Assembly: GCF_014204715.1 (NCBI RefSeq)
Contig: NZ_JACHLY010000001.1
Coordinates: forward strand, 3,184,501 to 3,248,500
Source of the DNA: Streptomonospora salina
GTDB taxonomy: Bacteria > Actinomycetota > Actinomycetes > Streptosporangiales > Streptosporangiaceae
DNA: 64,000 nt
Direction: 5' to 3'
The position numbers were made by a program, and so were the translations under genes. Shown here piece after piece: positions 53,177-63,690 of the stretch; position 1 is the stretch's first letter; every line of letters begins with the position of its first letter. The notes below the pieces were generated by a model, which saw nothing but the letters and a program-made list of their open reading frames with translations, did not search any database and had not been told where the DNA came from.

Positions 53177-53791
53177 GTGCCTGACGAACAGAGCGATGAC
53201 GAGACCAGCGCCGTGTCCGACCCCGGGGATCAGCCCGCTGTAGTCGGCGGCCCGGCGGCTTCCGACGGCCTGCTCCTGCAAGAGCCGACCGTCGCCGACG
53301 GCCCCGACCTGTGGCGGTTGGCCCGCGATTCCGGGCTCGACATGAACTCGCCCTACGCCTACACGCTGTGGAGCCGGGACTTCGCCGCGACCAGCGTCAT
53401 CGCACGTGACAGCGAGCACAATCCGCGCGGTTTCGTTACCGGATTCGTCCGTCCCGCCTATCCTGAAACGTACTTCCTGTGGCAGGTGGGCGTGGACCCC
53501 GGCTTCCGCGGACGCCGGCTGGCACGGCGCATGCTCGACCACATCGGCGACCGGATCGCCGAACTCGGGCTTACCTACCTGGAGGCCACGGTGACACCGG
53601 ACAACGCCGCATCCCGCGCGTTGTTCGAATCCTTTGCCCGGTCCAGGGAATGCACGGCGGTGTGGAGCCCGCTGTTCGGAAGCGAGCACTTCCCGGCTGA
53701 CGACGGCGAGGGCCACGAACCCGAGGACCTCGTCCGGATCGGCCCGCTGGGCCGTCCGGGCGCCGACCGCAGCACGTCCGCCGATATCTGA
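53177..53791 (+). CDS. ectA: L-2,4-diaminobutyrate acetyltransferase
   Basis: A 204-residue GNAT-fold enzyme that acetylates diaminobutyrate in the second step of ectoine synthesis. Typical segments are DGPDLWRLARDSGLDMNSPYAYTLW, FVTGFVRP, TYFLWQVGVDP, GRRLARRMLDH and EATVTPDNAASRALFESFAR. The first 35 residues are an acidic extension of low complexity. The GTG at 53177 has no SD but a -10 element 8 bases upstream. It begins the ectABC cluster. Confidence 0.95.
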   Translation: MPDEQSDDETSAVSDPGDQPAVVGGPAASDGLLLQEPTVADGPDLWRLARDSGLDMNSPYAYTLWSRDFAATSVIARDSEHNPRGFVTGFVRPAYPETYFLWQVGVDPGFRGRRLARRMLDHIGDRIAELGLTYLEATVTPDNAASRALFESFARSRECTAVWSPLFGSEHFPADDGEGHEPEDLVRIGPLGRPGADRSTSADI

Positions 53792-53883
53792 CAGCCCACT
53801 CACACCAGAGCTGAACAACCCCGACCCCCACGCGCCACACACACGGTGAGCCCACGATGGGGAAAGGACTCAAGGAACTCACA

Positions 53884-55149
53884 ATGGAGATCTTCGAACG
53901 CCTCGAATCCGAAGTCCGCAGCTACTGCCGTAGCTGGCCGGTCGTCTTCAACGAGGCGCGGGGCAGCTACGTCTACGACGAATCGGGGCGTCCCTACCTC
54001 GACTTCTTCGCGGGTGCGGGCTCCCTCAACTACGGGCACAACAACCCGGAACTGAAATCCAAACTCATCGACTACCTGATGAGCGACGCGATCGTGCACA
54101 GCCTCGACGCGTACTCCAGCGCCAAACGCGACTTCCTGTCGACGTTCGGCGAGAAGATCCTCGATCCGCGCGGACTCGACTACAAGGTCCAGTTCCCCGG
54201 CCCCGCTGGCAACAACGCCGTCGAAGCGGCCCTCAAGCTCGCCCGCAAATACACCGGGCGCGAGACCGTGATCAGCTTCACCAACGGGTTCCACGGCATG
54301 ACCCTGGGCGCCCTGGCGGTCACCGGCAACTCCATGAAGCGCAGCGGGGCCGGCGTTCCGCTGAGCCACTCGACCACCATGCCCTTCGACAAGTACATGG
54401 ACGGTCAGACGCCCGACTTCCTGTGGTTCCGCAGCATGCTGGAGGACAGCGGCAGCGGCCTGGACGCGCCCGCGGCGGTCATCGTCGAGACGGTGCAGGG
54501 CGAGGGCGGCATCAACGTCGCAAGCGCCGAGTGGCTGCGCGGCCTCCAGGAGGTCTGCCACGAGTACGACATGCTGTTCATCGTCGACGACATCCAGATG
54601 GGCTGCGGTCGCACCGGCCCGTTCTTCAGCTTCGAGCACGCCGGCGTCACGCCCGACATCGTCACCCTGTCCAAGTCCATCAGCGGCTACGGCCTGCCGA
54701 TGGCGCTCACGCTGTTCAAGCGCGAACTGGACGTGTGGGAGCCGGGCGAGCACAACGGCACCTTCCGCGGTCCCAACCCGGGCTTCGTGACCGGCGCCGC
54801 CGCTATTCGGACCTACTGGAGCGACGACGCCTTCCAGAAGGAGACCTTGGCCAAGGGCGAGCTGATGGACCGCCGCCTGCAGGCCGTCGCCGACGAGCTG
54901 GGCCCGGACGAAGCCCATGTGCGCGGCCGCGGCATGGCCCGCGGACTGGTGCTGGAGCGCCCGGACGCGGCCAACGTGCTCAGCCGCGAGGCCTTCGAGC
55001 GCGGCCTCTTGGTGGAGACCTCCGGTCCCGAGGACGAGGTGGCCAAGCTGCTGCCCGCGCTGACGACCACCGAGCAGGAACTCGAAGAAGGGCTGGCGAT
55101 CATCGCCGACGCGGCCCGCGCCGCGATGAAGACTCCCCAGGCGGCGTAA
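53884..55149 (+). CDS. ectB: L-2,4-diaminobutyrate transaminase
   Basis: A 421-residue class III PLP-dependent aminotransferase that makes diaminobutyrate from aspartate semialdehyde and glutamate. The typical EctB start [16 protein letters not shown] fixes the ATG at 53884, which follows AAGGAACTCACA; an upstream in-frame ATG at 53857 would add nine residues. [35 protein letters not shown], the cofactor Asp in [14 protein letters not shown] and the PLP lysine in [11 protein letters not shown] are present. It lies 92 bases after ectA and 121 bases before ectC. Confidence 0.97.
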   Translation: MEIFERLESEVRSYCRSWPVVFNEARGSYVYDESGRPYLDFFAGAGSLNYGHNNPELKSKLIDYLMSDAIVHSLDAYSSAKRDFLSTFGEKILDPRGLDYKVQFPGPAGNNAVEAALKLARKYTGRETVISFTNGFHGMTLGALAVTGNSMKRSGAGVPLSHSTTMPFDKYMDGQTPDFLWFRSMLEDSGSGLDAPAAVIVETVQGEGGINVASAEWLRGLQEVCHEYDMLFIVDDIQMGCGRTGPFFSFEHAGVTPDIVTLSKSISGYGLPMALTLFKRELDVWEPGEHNGTFRGPNPGFVTGAAAIRTYWSDDAFQKETLAKGELMDRRLQAVADELGPDEAHVRGRGMARGLVLERPDAANVLSREAFERGLLVETSGPEDEVAKLLPALTTTEQELEEGLAIIADAARAAMKTPQAA

Positions 55150-55205
55150 GCGGAACCACTGGGCACAGGGGCTTCGGCGGCCCCACAATTGGCCGTGGAG
55201 GTGGA

Positions 55206-55230
55206 CGGGGGCCGACCGGTTCGGCCCCCG
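55206..55230 (+). terminator. Hairpin between ectB and ectC
   Basis: Perfect 10-bp arms (CGGGGGCCGA / TCGGCCCCCG) around CCGGT. Inside the cluster it could lower read-through to ectC or protect the ectAB message. A full terminator would require a separate ectC promoter, which I do not see clearly. Confidence 0.5.
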
Positions 55231-55270
55231 CCTCTGCGGTTGTTCGGAGCAAGCAAGAGGAGTAGGCACT

Positions 55271-55681
55271 TTGATCGTGCGCAGCATGAGCGATGTCGAC
55301 GGCACCGACGCCGACATCCGCACCGAGACCTGGCGCAGCCGCCGAATCGTCCTGGCCAAGGACAAAGTCGGGTTCTCGTTCCACGAGACCGTGCTCTACG
55401 CGGGCACGGAAACCAGCATGTGGTACGCCAACCACATCGAGCTGGTCCATTGCATCGAGGGCGAGGCGGAGATCACCGACGACGAGACCGGTGAAACCCA
55501 CCTGGTCACGCCGGGCACGCTGTACCTCCTCGACGGCCACGAGCACCACACGGTGCGGCCCAAGACCGACTTCCGGGTGCTGTGCGTGTTCAATCCGCCG
55601 GTGACGGGCCGCGAGGTGCACGACGAGAACGGTGTGTACCCCCTGCTGACCGAGGACGGCCAGGAGGCCGCGGCGAAGTAG
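55271..55681 (+). CDS. ectC: L-ectoine synthase
   Basis: A 136-residue cupin-fold enzyme that cyclises N-gamma-acetyl-diaminobutyrate to ectoine. Family segments are [43 protein letters not shown] and [10 protein letters not shown]. The TTG at 55271 is taken as the start because the protein family begins (M)IVRS and an SD (AAGAGGAGTAGG) is well placed; no ATG or GTG gives this N-terminus. It ends the biosynthetic cluster. The hydroxylase gene ectD, which often follows, is absent here. Confidence 0.95.
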   Translation: MIVRSMSDVDGTDADIRTETWRSRRIVLAKDKVGFSFHETVLYAGTETSMWYANHIELVHCIEGEAEITDDETGETHLVTPGTLYLLDGHEHHTVRPKTDFRVLCVFNPPVTGREVHDENGVYPLLTEDGQEAAAK

Positions 55682-56134
55682 ACCCGTGCGGGGCGGTCGG
55701 CCGGTGCCGCGCCCCGCCTGCCGGGGGCGGTCCGCGCTGCGGGCCGCCCCCGCTGCATCGAACGGCAGCGCCCCGGCCGCGGGTGCCGCTCGCCTCCACG
55801 GGCCGGGTGGGCCGGCGCCTCCGGGATCGCGCTTCCTCCGGCCCGCCCGTTCCCGGATGCGGACGACCGCGCCGCGAACGCGCGCCGTGCGCGCCTTCCC
55901 GCCGCTGGACGGCGGCGACGAGCGCAACGGTGCGCCGATGATCGGGCCGGGAGCGCACCGGGCCCCGTGTCCTGCGTCGACGGCACGTGTAGCGGCGCCG
56001 CCCGCCGTTGAACGGCCGCGCCCGCACGTCCGGGCGACCGCGACGACATGCGGCTGGAACAGCCCGGCGACCCCGCCGCAACGCCGCGAAGCACGACTGT
56101 TCGTGGCCCGATCGTTACGGGGCCGGTCTCGGTC

Positions 56135-56157
56135 ATGCACCGGGATAACCAGTGCAT
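56135..56157. promoter_or_regulatory. Operator-like inverted repeat upstream of ehuB
   Basis: ATGCAC and GTGCAT are separated by 11 bases, in a relatively AT-rich stretch. It lies about 240 bases before ehuB and may be a regulator site for the uptake operon. Confidence 0.35.
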
Positions 56158-56318
56158 AACGTGCTATTCCGCCTCCGTTAGCAGGGACGGAAGATGGGCA
56201 ATGAGTCCGCAGGCGCCGGTTGGTGCCGGGCGCCCCGCGTGACCGGGGGTACTGAGGCGGCCCGTCTCCTGACACGCTCGGGTTCGGCCTCAGGGCCACG
56301 CATGTCCGTACCACCGCA

Positions 56319-56351
56319 CGGCGCTCCTTCCCCGCGCGGAAGGGAGCGCCG
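56319..56351 (+). other. Stable hairpin in the ehuB leader
   Basis: Thirteen base pairs with one bulged base (CGGCGCTCCTTCC with GGAAGGGAGCGCCG), loop CCGCGC, ending 44 bases before the ehuB ATG. It could be an upstream terminator or a leader structure that affects ehu expression. Confidence 0.5.
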
Positions 56352-56395
56352 CGTTGTTCGTCGACCCCCTTAGTTTCGCGACGAGGAGATAAGCA

Positions 56396-57319
56396 ATGAG
56401 CGACAGCAGTCCCCTGGTTCGCCTCGGCCGCCGCGACGTCCTCCGCGCCGGCGGCGTCACCGCCGCCGCGCTGGCCGCAGGGCCAGGGCTGGCCGCGTGC
56501 TCCCGTACCGATCCCTCCGAGGGGCAGAGCCTGCTGGAGAGCCTGCGCGAGAAGGGTTCGATCAAGGCCGCGATCAACAACGAGCCGCCGTTCGGCTTCA
56601 TCGACGACAACGGAGAGGTCACCGGCGAGGCCCCCGAGCTCCTGCGCGCGATCGCCGCCGAGATGGGCATCGACGGGATCGAGGCCGAGGCGGTCAGTTG
56701 GGACGCCCTCATCCCCGGTCTGAAGGCCGGCCGCTTCGACATCGTCGCCGCCGGCATGTACATCACGCCCGACCGCTGCGAGGAGGTCGCCTTCGCCGAG
56801 CCCGACTACAAGGTGCTCGAAGCGTTCATGGTGGAGAAGGGCAACCCGCTGGGCCTGGAGACCTACCACTCGGTGGCCGACAACCCCGACGTCACCATCG
56901 CGGTGCTCAACGCCTCGGTCGAGAAGGACTACGCCGAGGGCGCCGGGGTCGCCGAGGACCAGATGACCCTGGGCGACAACGCCGTGCAGATGCTCGACCT
57001 GCTGGAGAACGGCCGTGTGGACGCCGTCGGGTTGAGCACGTTCTCCCTCAACTACCAGATGGACCAGCGCGGCATGCAGGACGGCTACGAGGTGACCGAG
57101 GGCTTCACCCCGGTCGTCGACGGCGAGGAGGTCTCGCCGGCCGGCGGGTTCGCCTTCCGCAAGGAGAACCAGGACTTTCTGGACGAGTTCAACACGGTTC
57201 TGGCCGACTTCAAGGAGAGCGGCCGGCTGCTGGAGATCGGTCAGGAGTTCGGCTTCGACGAGACGGCCCAGCCCGGGGACCTGACCACCGAGGAGCTCTG
57301 CTCGGCGGACAACGGCTAG
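56396..57319 (+). CDS. ehuB: Ectoine/hydroxyectoine ABC transporter substrate-binding protein
   Basis: A 307-residue family 3 solute-binding lipoprotein. The N-terminus has a twin-arginine motif (RRDVLR, R12-R13) and a lipobox LAAC with Cys35, so it is probably exported by Tat and lipid-anchored. The mature part has the usual two-lobe pattern (NEPPFGFIDDNGEVTGEAPEL, SVADNPDVTIAVLN, GLSTFSLNYQMD). EhuB binds ectoine and hydroxyectoine for uptake. The ATG follows GAGGAGATAAGCA. It heads ehuBCDA, with 13 bases to ehuC. Ectoine as substrate is inferred from similarity and the neighbouring ectABC. Confidence 0.9.
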   Translation: MSDSSPLVRLGRRDVLRAGGVTAAALAAGPGLAACSRTDPSEGQSLLESLREKGSIKAAINNEPPFGFIDDNGEVTGEAPELLRAIAAEMGIDGIEAEAVSWDALIPGLKAGRFDIVAAGMYITPDRCEEVAFAEPDYKVLEAFMVEKGNPLGLETYHSVADNPDVTIAVLNASVEKDYAEGAGVAEDQMTLGDNAVQMLDLLENGRVDAVGLSTFSLNYQMDQRGMQDGYEVTEGFTPVVDGEEVSPAGGFAFRKENQDFLDEFNTVLADFKESGRLLEIGQEFGFDETAQPGDLTTEELCSADNG

Positions 57320-57332
57320 ACGAGGATCCCCG

Positions 57333-58058
57333 GTGGATTTCTTCCTCAACAGATTCCCCGTCTATCTGGACGGGGCCCTGATCACACTCCTGATAACCGT
57401 GCTGGGATCGGCGCTGGCGTTCGTCCTGGCGATGGCGGTCGGCATCCTCGGCACGCTGCGCAACCCCGTGGCGCGCGCCGCGGCCACGGTCTACACCGAG
57501 GCGTTCCGCGGAGTCGCGGCCCTGGTGCTGCTGTTCTGGTTCGCCTACGCGATCCCGCAGATCACGCCGTATGAGCTGTCCCCGATGTTCGTCGGCGTCC
57601 TGGCACTGGGGCTGAACGTGGGCGCGTACGGCGCCGAGGTGGTGCGCGCGGCGATCAACGCGGTGCCCGCGGCCCAGACCGAGGCCACGATCGCGCTGAA
57701 CATGTCGTGGCTGCGGCGCATGCGGTCGGTGCTGCTGCCCCAGGCTTGGGCGCAGATGCTGCCCACCTTCGGCAACCTGGTCATCGAGCTGATGAAGGCC
57801 TCGGCGATCGTGTCGCTGATCAACGTCGCCGACCTCACCGACGTCGCCGGGCGGATGCGTGCCAGCTCCAGCGAGACGATCCTGTCGTACGGCAGCGCCC
57901 TGGTCATGTACTTCGTCATCGCCCAACTGCTGATCGTGGGCATGCGGACGCTGGAGCGCCGCGCCAACCGGCGGCTGGGCAGGGCGCCGGCGCGCGGCTC
58001 GCTGCTGGACCTGCTGCGTCCGCCGACACCCGGAACGAAAGTGGGGACGGCCGAGTGA
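57333..58058 (+). CDS. ehuC: Ectoine/hydroxyectoine ABC transporter permease
   Basis: A 241-residue polar amino acid-type permease with about five membrane helices (for example ALITLLITVLGSALAFVLAMAVGIL). The cytoplasmic loop that contacts the ATPase is INAVPAAQTEATIALNMSWL. The GTG follows the ehuB stop closely, and the stop overlaps the ehuD start (GTGA). It forms the channel with EhuD. Confidence 0.9.
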   Translation: MDFFLNRFPVYLDGALITLLITVLGSALAFVLAMAVGILGTLRNPVARAAATVYTEAFRGVAALVLLFWFAYAIPQITPYELSPMFVGVLALGLNVGAYGAEVVRAAINAVPAAQTEATIALNMSWLRRMRSVLLPQAWAQMLPTFGNLVIELMKASAIVSLINVADLTDVAGRMRASSSETILSYGSALVMYFVIAQLLIVGMRTLERRANRRLGRAPARGSLLDLLRPPTPGTKVGTAE

Positions 58059-58679
58059 ACTGGGACACCGAGTTCGCGATCAGCATCATCCCCCGGCTGC
58101 TGGAAGGCCTGGCCGTCACCGTGCAGGCCACCGTTATCGGCTACGCCGTCGCTCTGGTCCTGGGTCTGGTCGTCGCCATCCTGCGGCGCATGGACTACAT
58201 CGGCCCGGTGGTCTTCGTGGTCTTCGAGTTCATCCGGACCACGCCGGTGCTGGTGCAACTGCTGTTCGTGTTCGCACTGGCGCCGCCGGCCGTCACGCCG
58301 CTGACCATCGGTATCACCGTGCTGGGCGTGCACTACGCGGCCTACACCGCCGAGGTCTACCGGTCGGGGATCGAGGGCGTCGCCAAGGGCCAGTGGGAGG
58401 CCTGCCGCGCGCTGAGCCTGCCGCCGCTGCGGGTGTGGGGCGCCGTGGTGATGCCCCAGGCGATCCGCAAGGTCATCCCGCCCCTGGGCAACTACCTCAT
58501 CTCGATGTTCAAGGACACGCCCTACCTGTTCGCCATCACCGTGGGCGAGATGATGTTCGTGGCCAAGGCGATCGGCACCGAGGCTTTCCGCAGCATGGAG
58601 GCCTACACCCTGGCGGGCCTGTTCTTCCTGGCCGTGAGCGTGCCCTCCGCGGTCATCATCCGACGTCTGGAGCGCCGTT

Positions 58680-58693
<14 letters not shown>
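58055..58693 (+). CDS. ehuD: Ectoine/hydroxyectoine ABC transporter permease
   Basis: A 212-residue permease with about five membrane helices and the coupling loop IEGVAKGQWEACRALSLPPL. The GTG at 58055 overlaps the ehuC stop by four bases; the longer upstream open frame overlaps ehuC and is not real. It overlaps ehuA by 14 bases, so the operon is tightly coupled. Confidence 0.9.
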
Positions 58694-59507
<814 letters not shown>

Positions 59508-59521
59508 GGCCGGGTCCGGAG

Positions 59522-59559
59522 CGGCACCCGGCTCCGAGCGAGCGGTGAGCCGGGTGCCG
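59522..59559 (+). terminator. Terminator of the ehu operon
   Basis: Perfect 13-bp arms (CGGCACCCGGCTC / GAGCCGGGTGCCG) with a 12-base loop, 14 bases after the ehuA stop. Confidence 0.7.
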
Positions 59560-59727
59560 GGGATCCGGTGCCTGCGTCCGCGCCGCGCCTTCGCGGGCCG
59601 GGAGCACCGCGGAGGTCGCTTTCCTCAGCGGAAAGTAAAAAAGCGGAGAGTAACGACATACCGTTTCCATTGCGTCGCCTTTCCCCTCAGACAGGAGAGA
59701 CTGAGGTCCTGAACTGGGGGGAGGCCG

Positions 59728-60642
59728 GTGGCGAAGTCATTCGGACGCTTGTGGAGATGGGGCGCCGCAGCGGCGGTGGCGGCCCTGGCGACCGCGCTCG
59801 TGCTGAACCCGCTCGTGCCGATGCCCGTGACCGGGCCGGCGGCGGTGGCCCACGGGGCTCTGCTGGTACCGACCGCGGCGGGAGTGGCGCTCATCGCGGT
59901 GCTGACCGACCACCGCGAGCGCAAACGGCTCGACGAACGGGTCCGCACCGCCCTCGAAGGGCACTCGGTGCCCAACGAGGTGGTCTGGCTGCTCGCGCTC
60001 CTGGTCGTGTTCCTCGTCGCGACACCGGGGATCTCCTACTTCGCGGGGCTCTTCTTTCCCGGTGTGAGCTGGGAGGTCATGATGCCTCCCGTCCGCATCC
60101 TGATGCTGTTCGTGCTGCCGCTGGTCGTCGTGGACCTCGGCGGATTCACCATCTCGGGATACTCCACCGTGATGCCGTCGATCGCCATGAGCGTGACCGA
60201 GCGCTGGCGCTGGATGGGCGCCGTCCCCGCAGCCGCGGTCCTCGTGTTGGCGGCGCTGGCGATCAACCCCGCTCCGGCGCCCTCCCCGGTCGTCCTGCTC
60301 GCCGCGGTCCTGGCCGTGGTGGCCGCCGTCGCCGTGCCCGAGGAGATCTTCTTCCGCGCCCTGGTGCAGACGCGGCTGGAGCAGGTCCTCGGCCGCTGGA
60401 CCGGCATACTGGCCGGGGCGGCGCTGTTCACCGCGACCAGCGTCTACCTGTCGGAGCTCGGCGACTTCTCGCGCCAGGCGCAGCAGCTGGAATTCGGCAT
60501 CCCGCACGCCATCGTGTTCTACGCCGGAGTCGGGGTGCTGCAGGGCTACCTGTGGGCGGCCTACCGCAACATCTGGCTGAACATCCTGCTGCGCAGCGGC
60601 GTCCTTCTGCTGCGGGTCGCGCCCGCACTGCAGCTCGTCTAG
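59728..60642 (+). CDS. CPBP (CAAX protease-like) membrane protein
   Basis: A 304-residue protein with about eight membrane helices. The first CPBP motif EExxxR is present as PEEIFFRAL (about residue 210). The histidines usually found in the second and third motifs are not evident: the corresponding segments read ALFTATSVYL and NIWLNILLRSG. The family includes Rce1-type intramembrane glutamic proteases and bacterial proteins of unknown function. The GTG at 59728 follows GGGGGGAGGCCG. Loss of the histidines may mean a non-proteolytic role. No bacteriocin genes are adjacent. Confidence 0.75.
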   Translation: MAKSFGRLWRWGAAAAVAALATALVLNPLVPMPVTGPAAVAHGALLVPTAAGVALIAVLTDHRERKRLDERVRTALEGHSVPNEVVWLLALLVVFLVATPGISYFAGLFFPGVSWEVMMPPVRILMLFVLPLVVVDLGGFTISGYSTVMPSIAMSVTERWRWMGAVPAAAVLVLAALAINPAPAPSPVVLLAAVLAVVAAVAVPEEIFFRALVQTRLEQVLGRWTGILAGAALFTATSVYLSELGDFSRQAQQLEFGIPHAIVFYAGVGVLQGYLWAAYRNIWLNILLRSGVLLLRVAPALQLV

Positions 60643-60748
60643 CCGGGCGGATCCGGCGTGGCCGCGGGCGGCCGCTCACCGCCCTGGGCCCGGTGCCGGC
60701 GCGCTGGGACAATCGCGGGACCAGTGCCGTAGGACCGGATGGGACAGC

Positions 60749-61426
60749 ATGGACCCGACGACCCCGCGCATCCTCACCGACGACCTTCTGCTGCTCGCCT
60801 ACCGGCCCGATACCGGACGCGCCTGCACCGACGTCAACCGCCTGCAGTGCGGGCTGGCCGGGGCGGTGATCGCCGAGGCCGTCCTCGCCGGCAGGATCGC
60901 GCTCGACGGCGGCGGGCACCTGCGCACGACCGGCGCCGCCCGCACCGGGGACCCCGACGTCGACGGCGTGGTCGACCGGATCGCGGCCGAACCGCGCCCC
61001 CGCAAGGTCAAATGGTGGGTCCAGCGGTTGAACCGCCGGCAGCTGCGCGAGCGCCTCCGGGGCCGCGCTGTCTCGTTCGGCGTGTTGGACCACGAGCCGG
61101 GCCGTGCGCTGTGGATCTTCGTCACCGACACGTACCGGCCCCAGCAGCCGGAGCGGGACCGGGCGGTGTGGGCGCTGCGCTCGGTGCTGCTCGGCCACGA
61201 CGCGCCCGACCCGCGGTCGGCGGCACTACTCGCGCTCGTCGGAGCCGCGCAGCTGGACGGCAAGCTCTTCGGCGACATCCCCCGCGGCGATCGGCGCAAG
61301 CGGATCACGGCGGTCACCGACCGCGACGAGATCGGGCGGGCGGTGCGCGAGGTGATCCAGTCGATCGAGACCGCGGTGGTCGCTGCTGCCGTCGCCGCCG
61401 GAGGCGCGGGCGACGGCGGCGGCTGA
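60749..61426 (+). CDS. GPP34 (GOLPH3-like) family protein
   Basis: A 225-residue protein of the GPP34 family, whose eukaryotic member GOLPH3 binds phosphatidylinositol 4-phosphate. Family segments are [53 protein letters not shown] and [14 protein letters not shown]. Such proteins are frequent in actinobacteria, with no established role. The C-terminus is Ala/Gly-rich. It lies between a CPBP protein and polyphosphate kinase on the same strand without clear coupling. Confidence 0.82.
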   Translation: MDPTTPRILTDDLLLLAYRPDTGRACTDVNRLQCGLAGAVIAEAVLAGRIALDGGGHLRTTGAARTGDPDVDGVVDRIAAEPRPRKVKWWVQRLNRRQLRERLRGRAVSFGVLDHEPGRALWIFVTDTYRPQQPERDRAVWALRSVLLGHDAPDPRSAALLALVGAAQLDGKLFGDIPRGDRRKRITAVTDRDEIGRAVREVIQSIETAVVAAAVAAGGAGDGGG

Positions 61427-61578
61427 GGCGGCCGGTTCCCCGGAGGTCGGGACCGGCCGGGCCGCGTCCCGACCGGCCGGTCCCGGCTCCGGCGACTCCG
61501 CCTGCGGATGCCGCAGCGGCGCGGGCACTCACCGGTGTCATCGCGCGGAAACCGCGGCGTCCACCGGCGTTCAGCCCG

Positions 61579-63690
61579 ATGGGAGAGTCTGCCCCGGTGA
61601 CTGCTGAACCGGTTGAAAAGGGACGAAGCGCCGAACCTTCCGCCGACCTCCCCGCCGATCGCTTCCTCGACCGCGAAACGGGCTGGCTGCGGTTCAACCA
61701 GCGGGTCCTGGAGCTCGCCGAAGACGCCGACATACCGCTGCTGGAACGCGTCCGCTACCTCTCCATCTTCTCCGCCAACCTCGACGAGTTCTTCATGGTG
61801 CGCGTCGCCGGACTCAAACGGCGGCTGGCCACCGGCGTCGCCGTCACCTCCGCCACCCGCCACCACCCCGACGACCTGCTCCGCAGCATCTCCGACGTCG
61901 CACGCGAACTGATGCTGCGCCAGGCACGCTGCCTGCACGAATCGGTCGCCCCCGCCCTCGCCGACGCCGGAATCCGCATCGTGCGCTGGGACGACCTCGA
62001 CGCCGACGAGCGCGAACGCATGCGCTCGCTCTTCCACGGCTCGATCTACCCCCTGCTCACCCCCTTCGCCGTCGACCCCGCCCACCCGTTCCCCTACATC
62101 TCCGGCCGCTCGCTCAACCTGGCCGTCACCGTCCGCGACCCGCAGACCGGGCGGACCATGTTCGCCCGCGTCAAAATGCCCTCGGCCATGCCCCGGTTCG
62201 CCGACCTGGGCGACGACCGCTTCGTGCCCACCGAGGACGTCGTCGCCGCGCACCTGCCGGTACTGTTCGAAGGTATGCAGGTGCTGGAGCACCACGCCTT
62301 CCGCGTCACCCGCAACGCCGACCTGGAACTCGACGAGGACGAAACCGACGACCTCGTCCAGTCGCTGGAGAACGAGCTGCGGCGGCGCCGGTTCGGCCCG
62401 CTCGTGCGGCTGGAGGCCGAAGAGACCGTCTCCGACGACGTCCTGGACATCCTGCGCCGCGAACTGGGCGCGGAAGAGCGCGAGATCTACCGCGTGCCCG
62501 GTCCCCTCAGCCTCGCCGGGCTCGACCAGATCGCCGACCTTCCCCGCCCGGACCTGCGCTTCTCGCCGGTGGCGCCCGCAGAACCCGACGCCCTGGCCCA
62601 GGACGGCTTCTTCGACGCGGTCGGCAGCGGGGAACTGCTGGTCCACCACCCCTACGAGTCCTTCACCACCACCACCGAACGGTTCCTCGCCCTGGCCGCC
62701 GCCGACCCCGACGTCGTCGCGATCAAACAGACCCTCTACCGCACCAGCGGCGACTCCCCGATCGTGGAGTCGCTCATCGAAGCCGCCCGCGCCGGAAAAG
62801 AAGTCGTGGTCCTGGTCGAGATCAAGGCGCGCTTCGACGAGCACAACAACATCCTGTGGGCCCGCAAGCTCGAAGAGGCCGGATGCCACGTCGTCTACGG
62901 CGTCGTCGGGCTCAAGACCCACTGCAAGCTCGCCCTGGTCGTGCGCCGCGACGCGGACGGCGTCCTACGCCGCTACTGCCACGTCGGGACGGGCAACTAC
63001 AACCCCGGAACCGCCCGCGTATACGAGGACTTCGGGCTGTTCAGCGCCGCCCCCGAAGTCGGCGACGACCTCAGCGACCTGTTCAACCGCCTCACCGGCT
63101 TCTCCCGGAAATCCGCCTACCGGCGGCTGCTGGTGGCGCCCTCCGGGCTCCGCGAAGGCCTGACGCGGCGCATCGACCGGGAGGTGGCGGCCCACGCGCG
63201 CGGCGAGCCCGCCCGCATCCGCATCAAAGTCAACTCCCTGGTCGACGAAGAGATCGTCGACGCCCTCTACCGGGCCTCGCGCGCGGGCGTCCCCGTCGAC
63301 CTGTGGGTCCGCGGCAGCTGCGTTCTGCGCCCCGGCCTGGAGGGCGTCTCCGAAACCGTCCGGGTCCGCAGTATCCTCGGACGGTTCCTGGAGCACTCCC
63401 GGATCTTCGTCTTCGAGAACGGAGGCAGCCCGCAGGTGTGGATAGGCAGCGCCGACCTCATGCCGCGCAACCTGGACCGGCGGGTCGAGGCGCTGGTCAG
63501 GGTCGAAGACCCCGCCCAGCGCACCCGCCTGGTGGAGCTCATGGACCTGGCCATGGCCGACACCACGGCGTCGTGGCGGATGGGTCCCGACGGCGGCTGG
63601 CACCGGGCGGCCCGCGGCGACGAGGGCCGGCGGCTGGTGGAGCTCCAGAGCGCATTGCGCGGCGAACAGCCGCATGCGGGCCGTCGATGA
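61579..63690 (+). CDS. ppk: Polyphosphate kinase 1
   Basis: About 703 residues; the enzyme reversibly makes inorganic polyphosphate from ATP. The N-terminal domain begins at [21 protein letters not shown] with [13 protein letters not shown]. The two catalytic histidines lie in [11 protein letters not shown] and [21 protein letters not shown], and [14 protein letters not shown] is the phosphate-binding region. The start may be the ATG at 61579 or the GTG at 61597; neither has a strong SD. Its stop overlaps the start of the NUDIX gene (ATGA), a pairing also found in mycobacteria (ppk-mutT1). Confidence 0.95.
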   Translation: MGESAPVTAEPVEKGRSAEPSADLPADRFLDRETGWLRFNQRVLELAEDADIPLLERVRYLSIFSANLDEFFMVRVAGLKRRLATGVAVTSATRHHPDDLLRSISDVARELMLRQARCLHESVAPALADAGIRIVRWDDLDADERERMRSLFHGSIYPLLTPFAVDPAHPFPYISGRSLNLAVTVRDPQTGRTMFARVKMPSAMPRFADLGDDRFVPTEDVVAAHLPVLFEGMQVLEHHAFRVTRNADLELDEDETDDLVQSLENELRRRRFGPLVRLEAEETVSDDVLDILRRELGAEEREIYRVPGPLSLAGLDQIADLPRPDLRFSPVAPAEPDALAQDGFFDAVGSGELLVHHPYESFTTTTERFLALAAADPDVVAIKQTLYRTSGDSPIVESLIEAARAGKEVVVLVEIKARFDEHNNILWARKLEEAGCHVVYGVVGLKTHCKLALVVRRDADGVLRRYCHVGTGNYNPGTARVYEDFGLFSAAPEVGDDLSDLFNRLTGFSRKSAYRRLLVAPSGLREGLTRRIDREVAAHARGEPARIRIKVNSLVDEEIVDALYRASRAGVPVDLWVRGSCVLRPGLEGVSETVRVRSILGRFLEHSRIFVFENGGSPQVWIGSADLMPRNLDRRVEALVRVEDPAQRTRLVELMDLAMADTTASWRMGPDGGWHRAARGDEGRRLVELQSALRGEQPHAGRR

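Larger units (their letters stand above)
55682..56395. other. 714-base gap between ectC and ehuB
   Basis: ORFs here are arginine- and proline-rich in all frames and look non-coding. The left part is featureless and GC-rich. The right part has an inverted repeat at 56135-56157 and a strong hairpin at 56319-56351, so it probably holds the promoter and leader of the ehu operon. It lies where ectD might be expected, but no ectD-like residues are seen. Confidence 0.5.

Noticed and set aside
55686-56159. ORFs of 157 and 253 codons in the ectC-ehuB gap
   Set aside because: Compositions are dominated by Arg, Pro and Ala, without SD or similarity, and neither resembles EctD.
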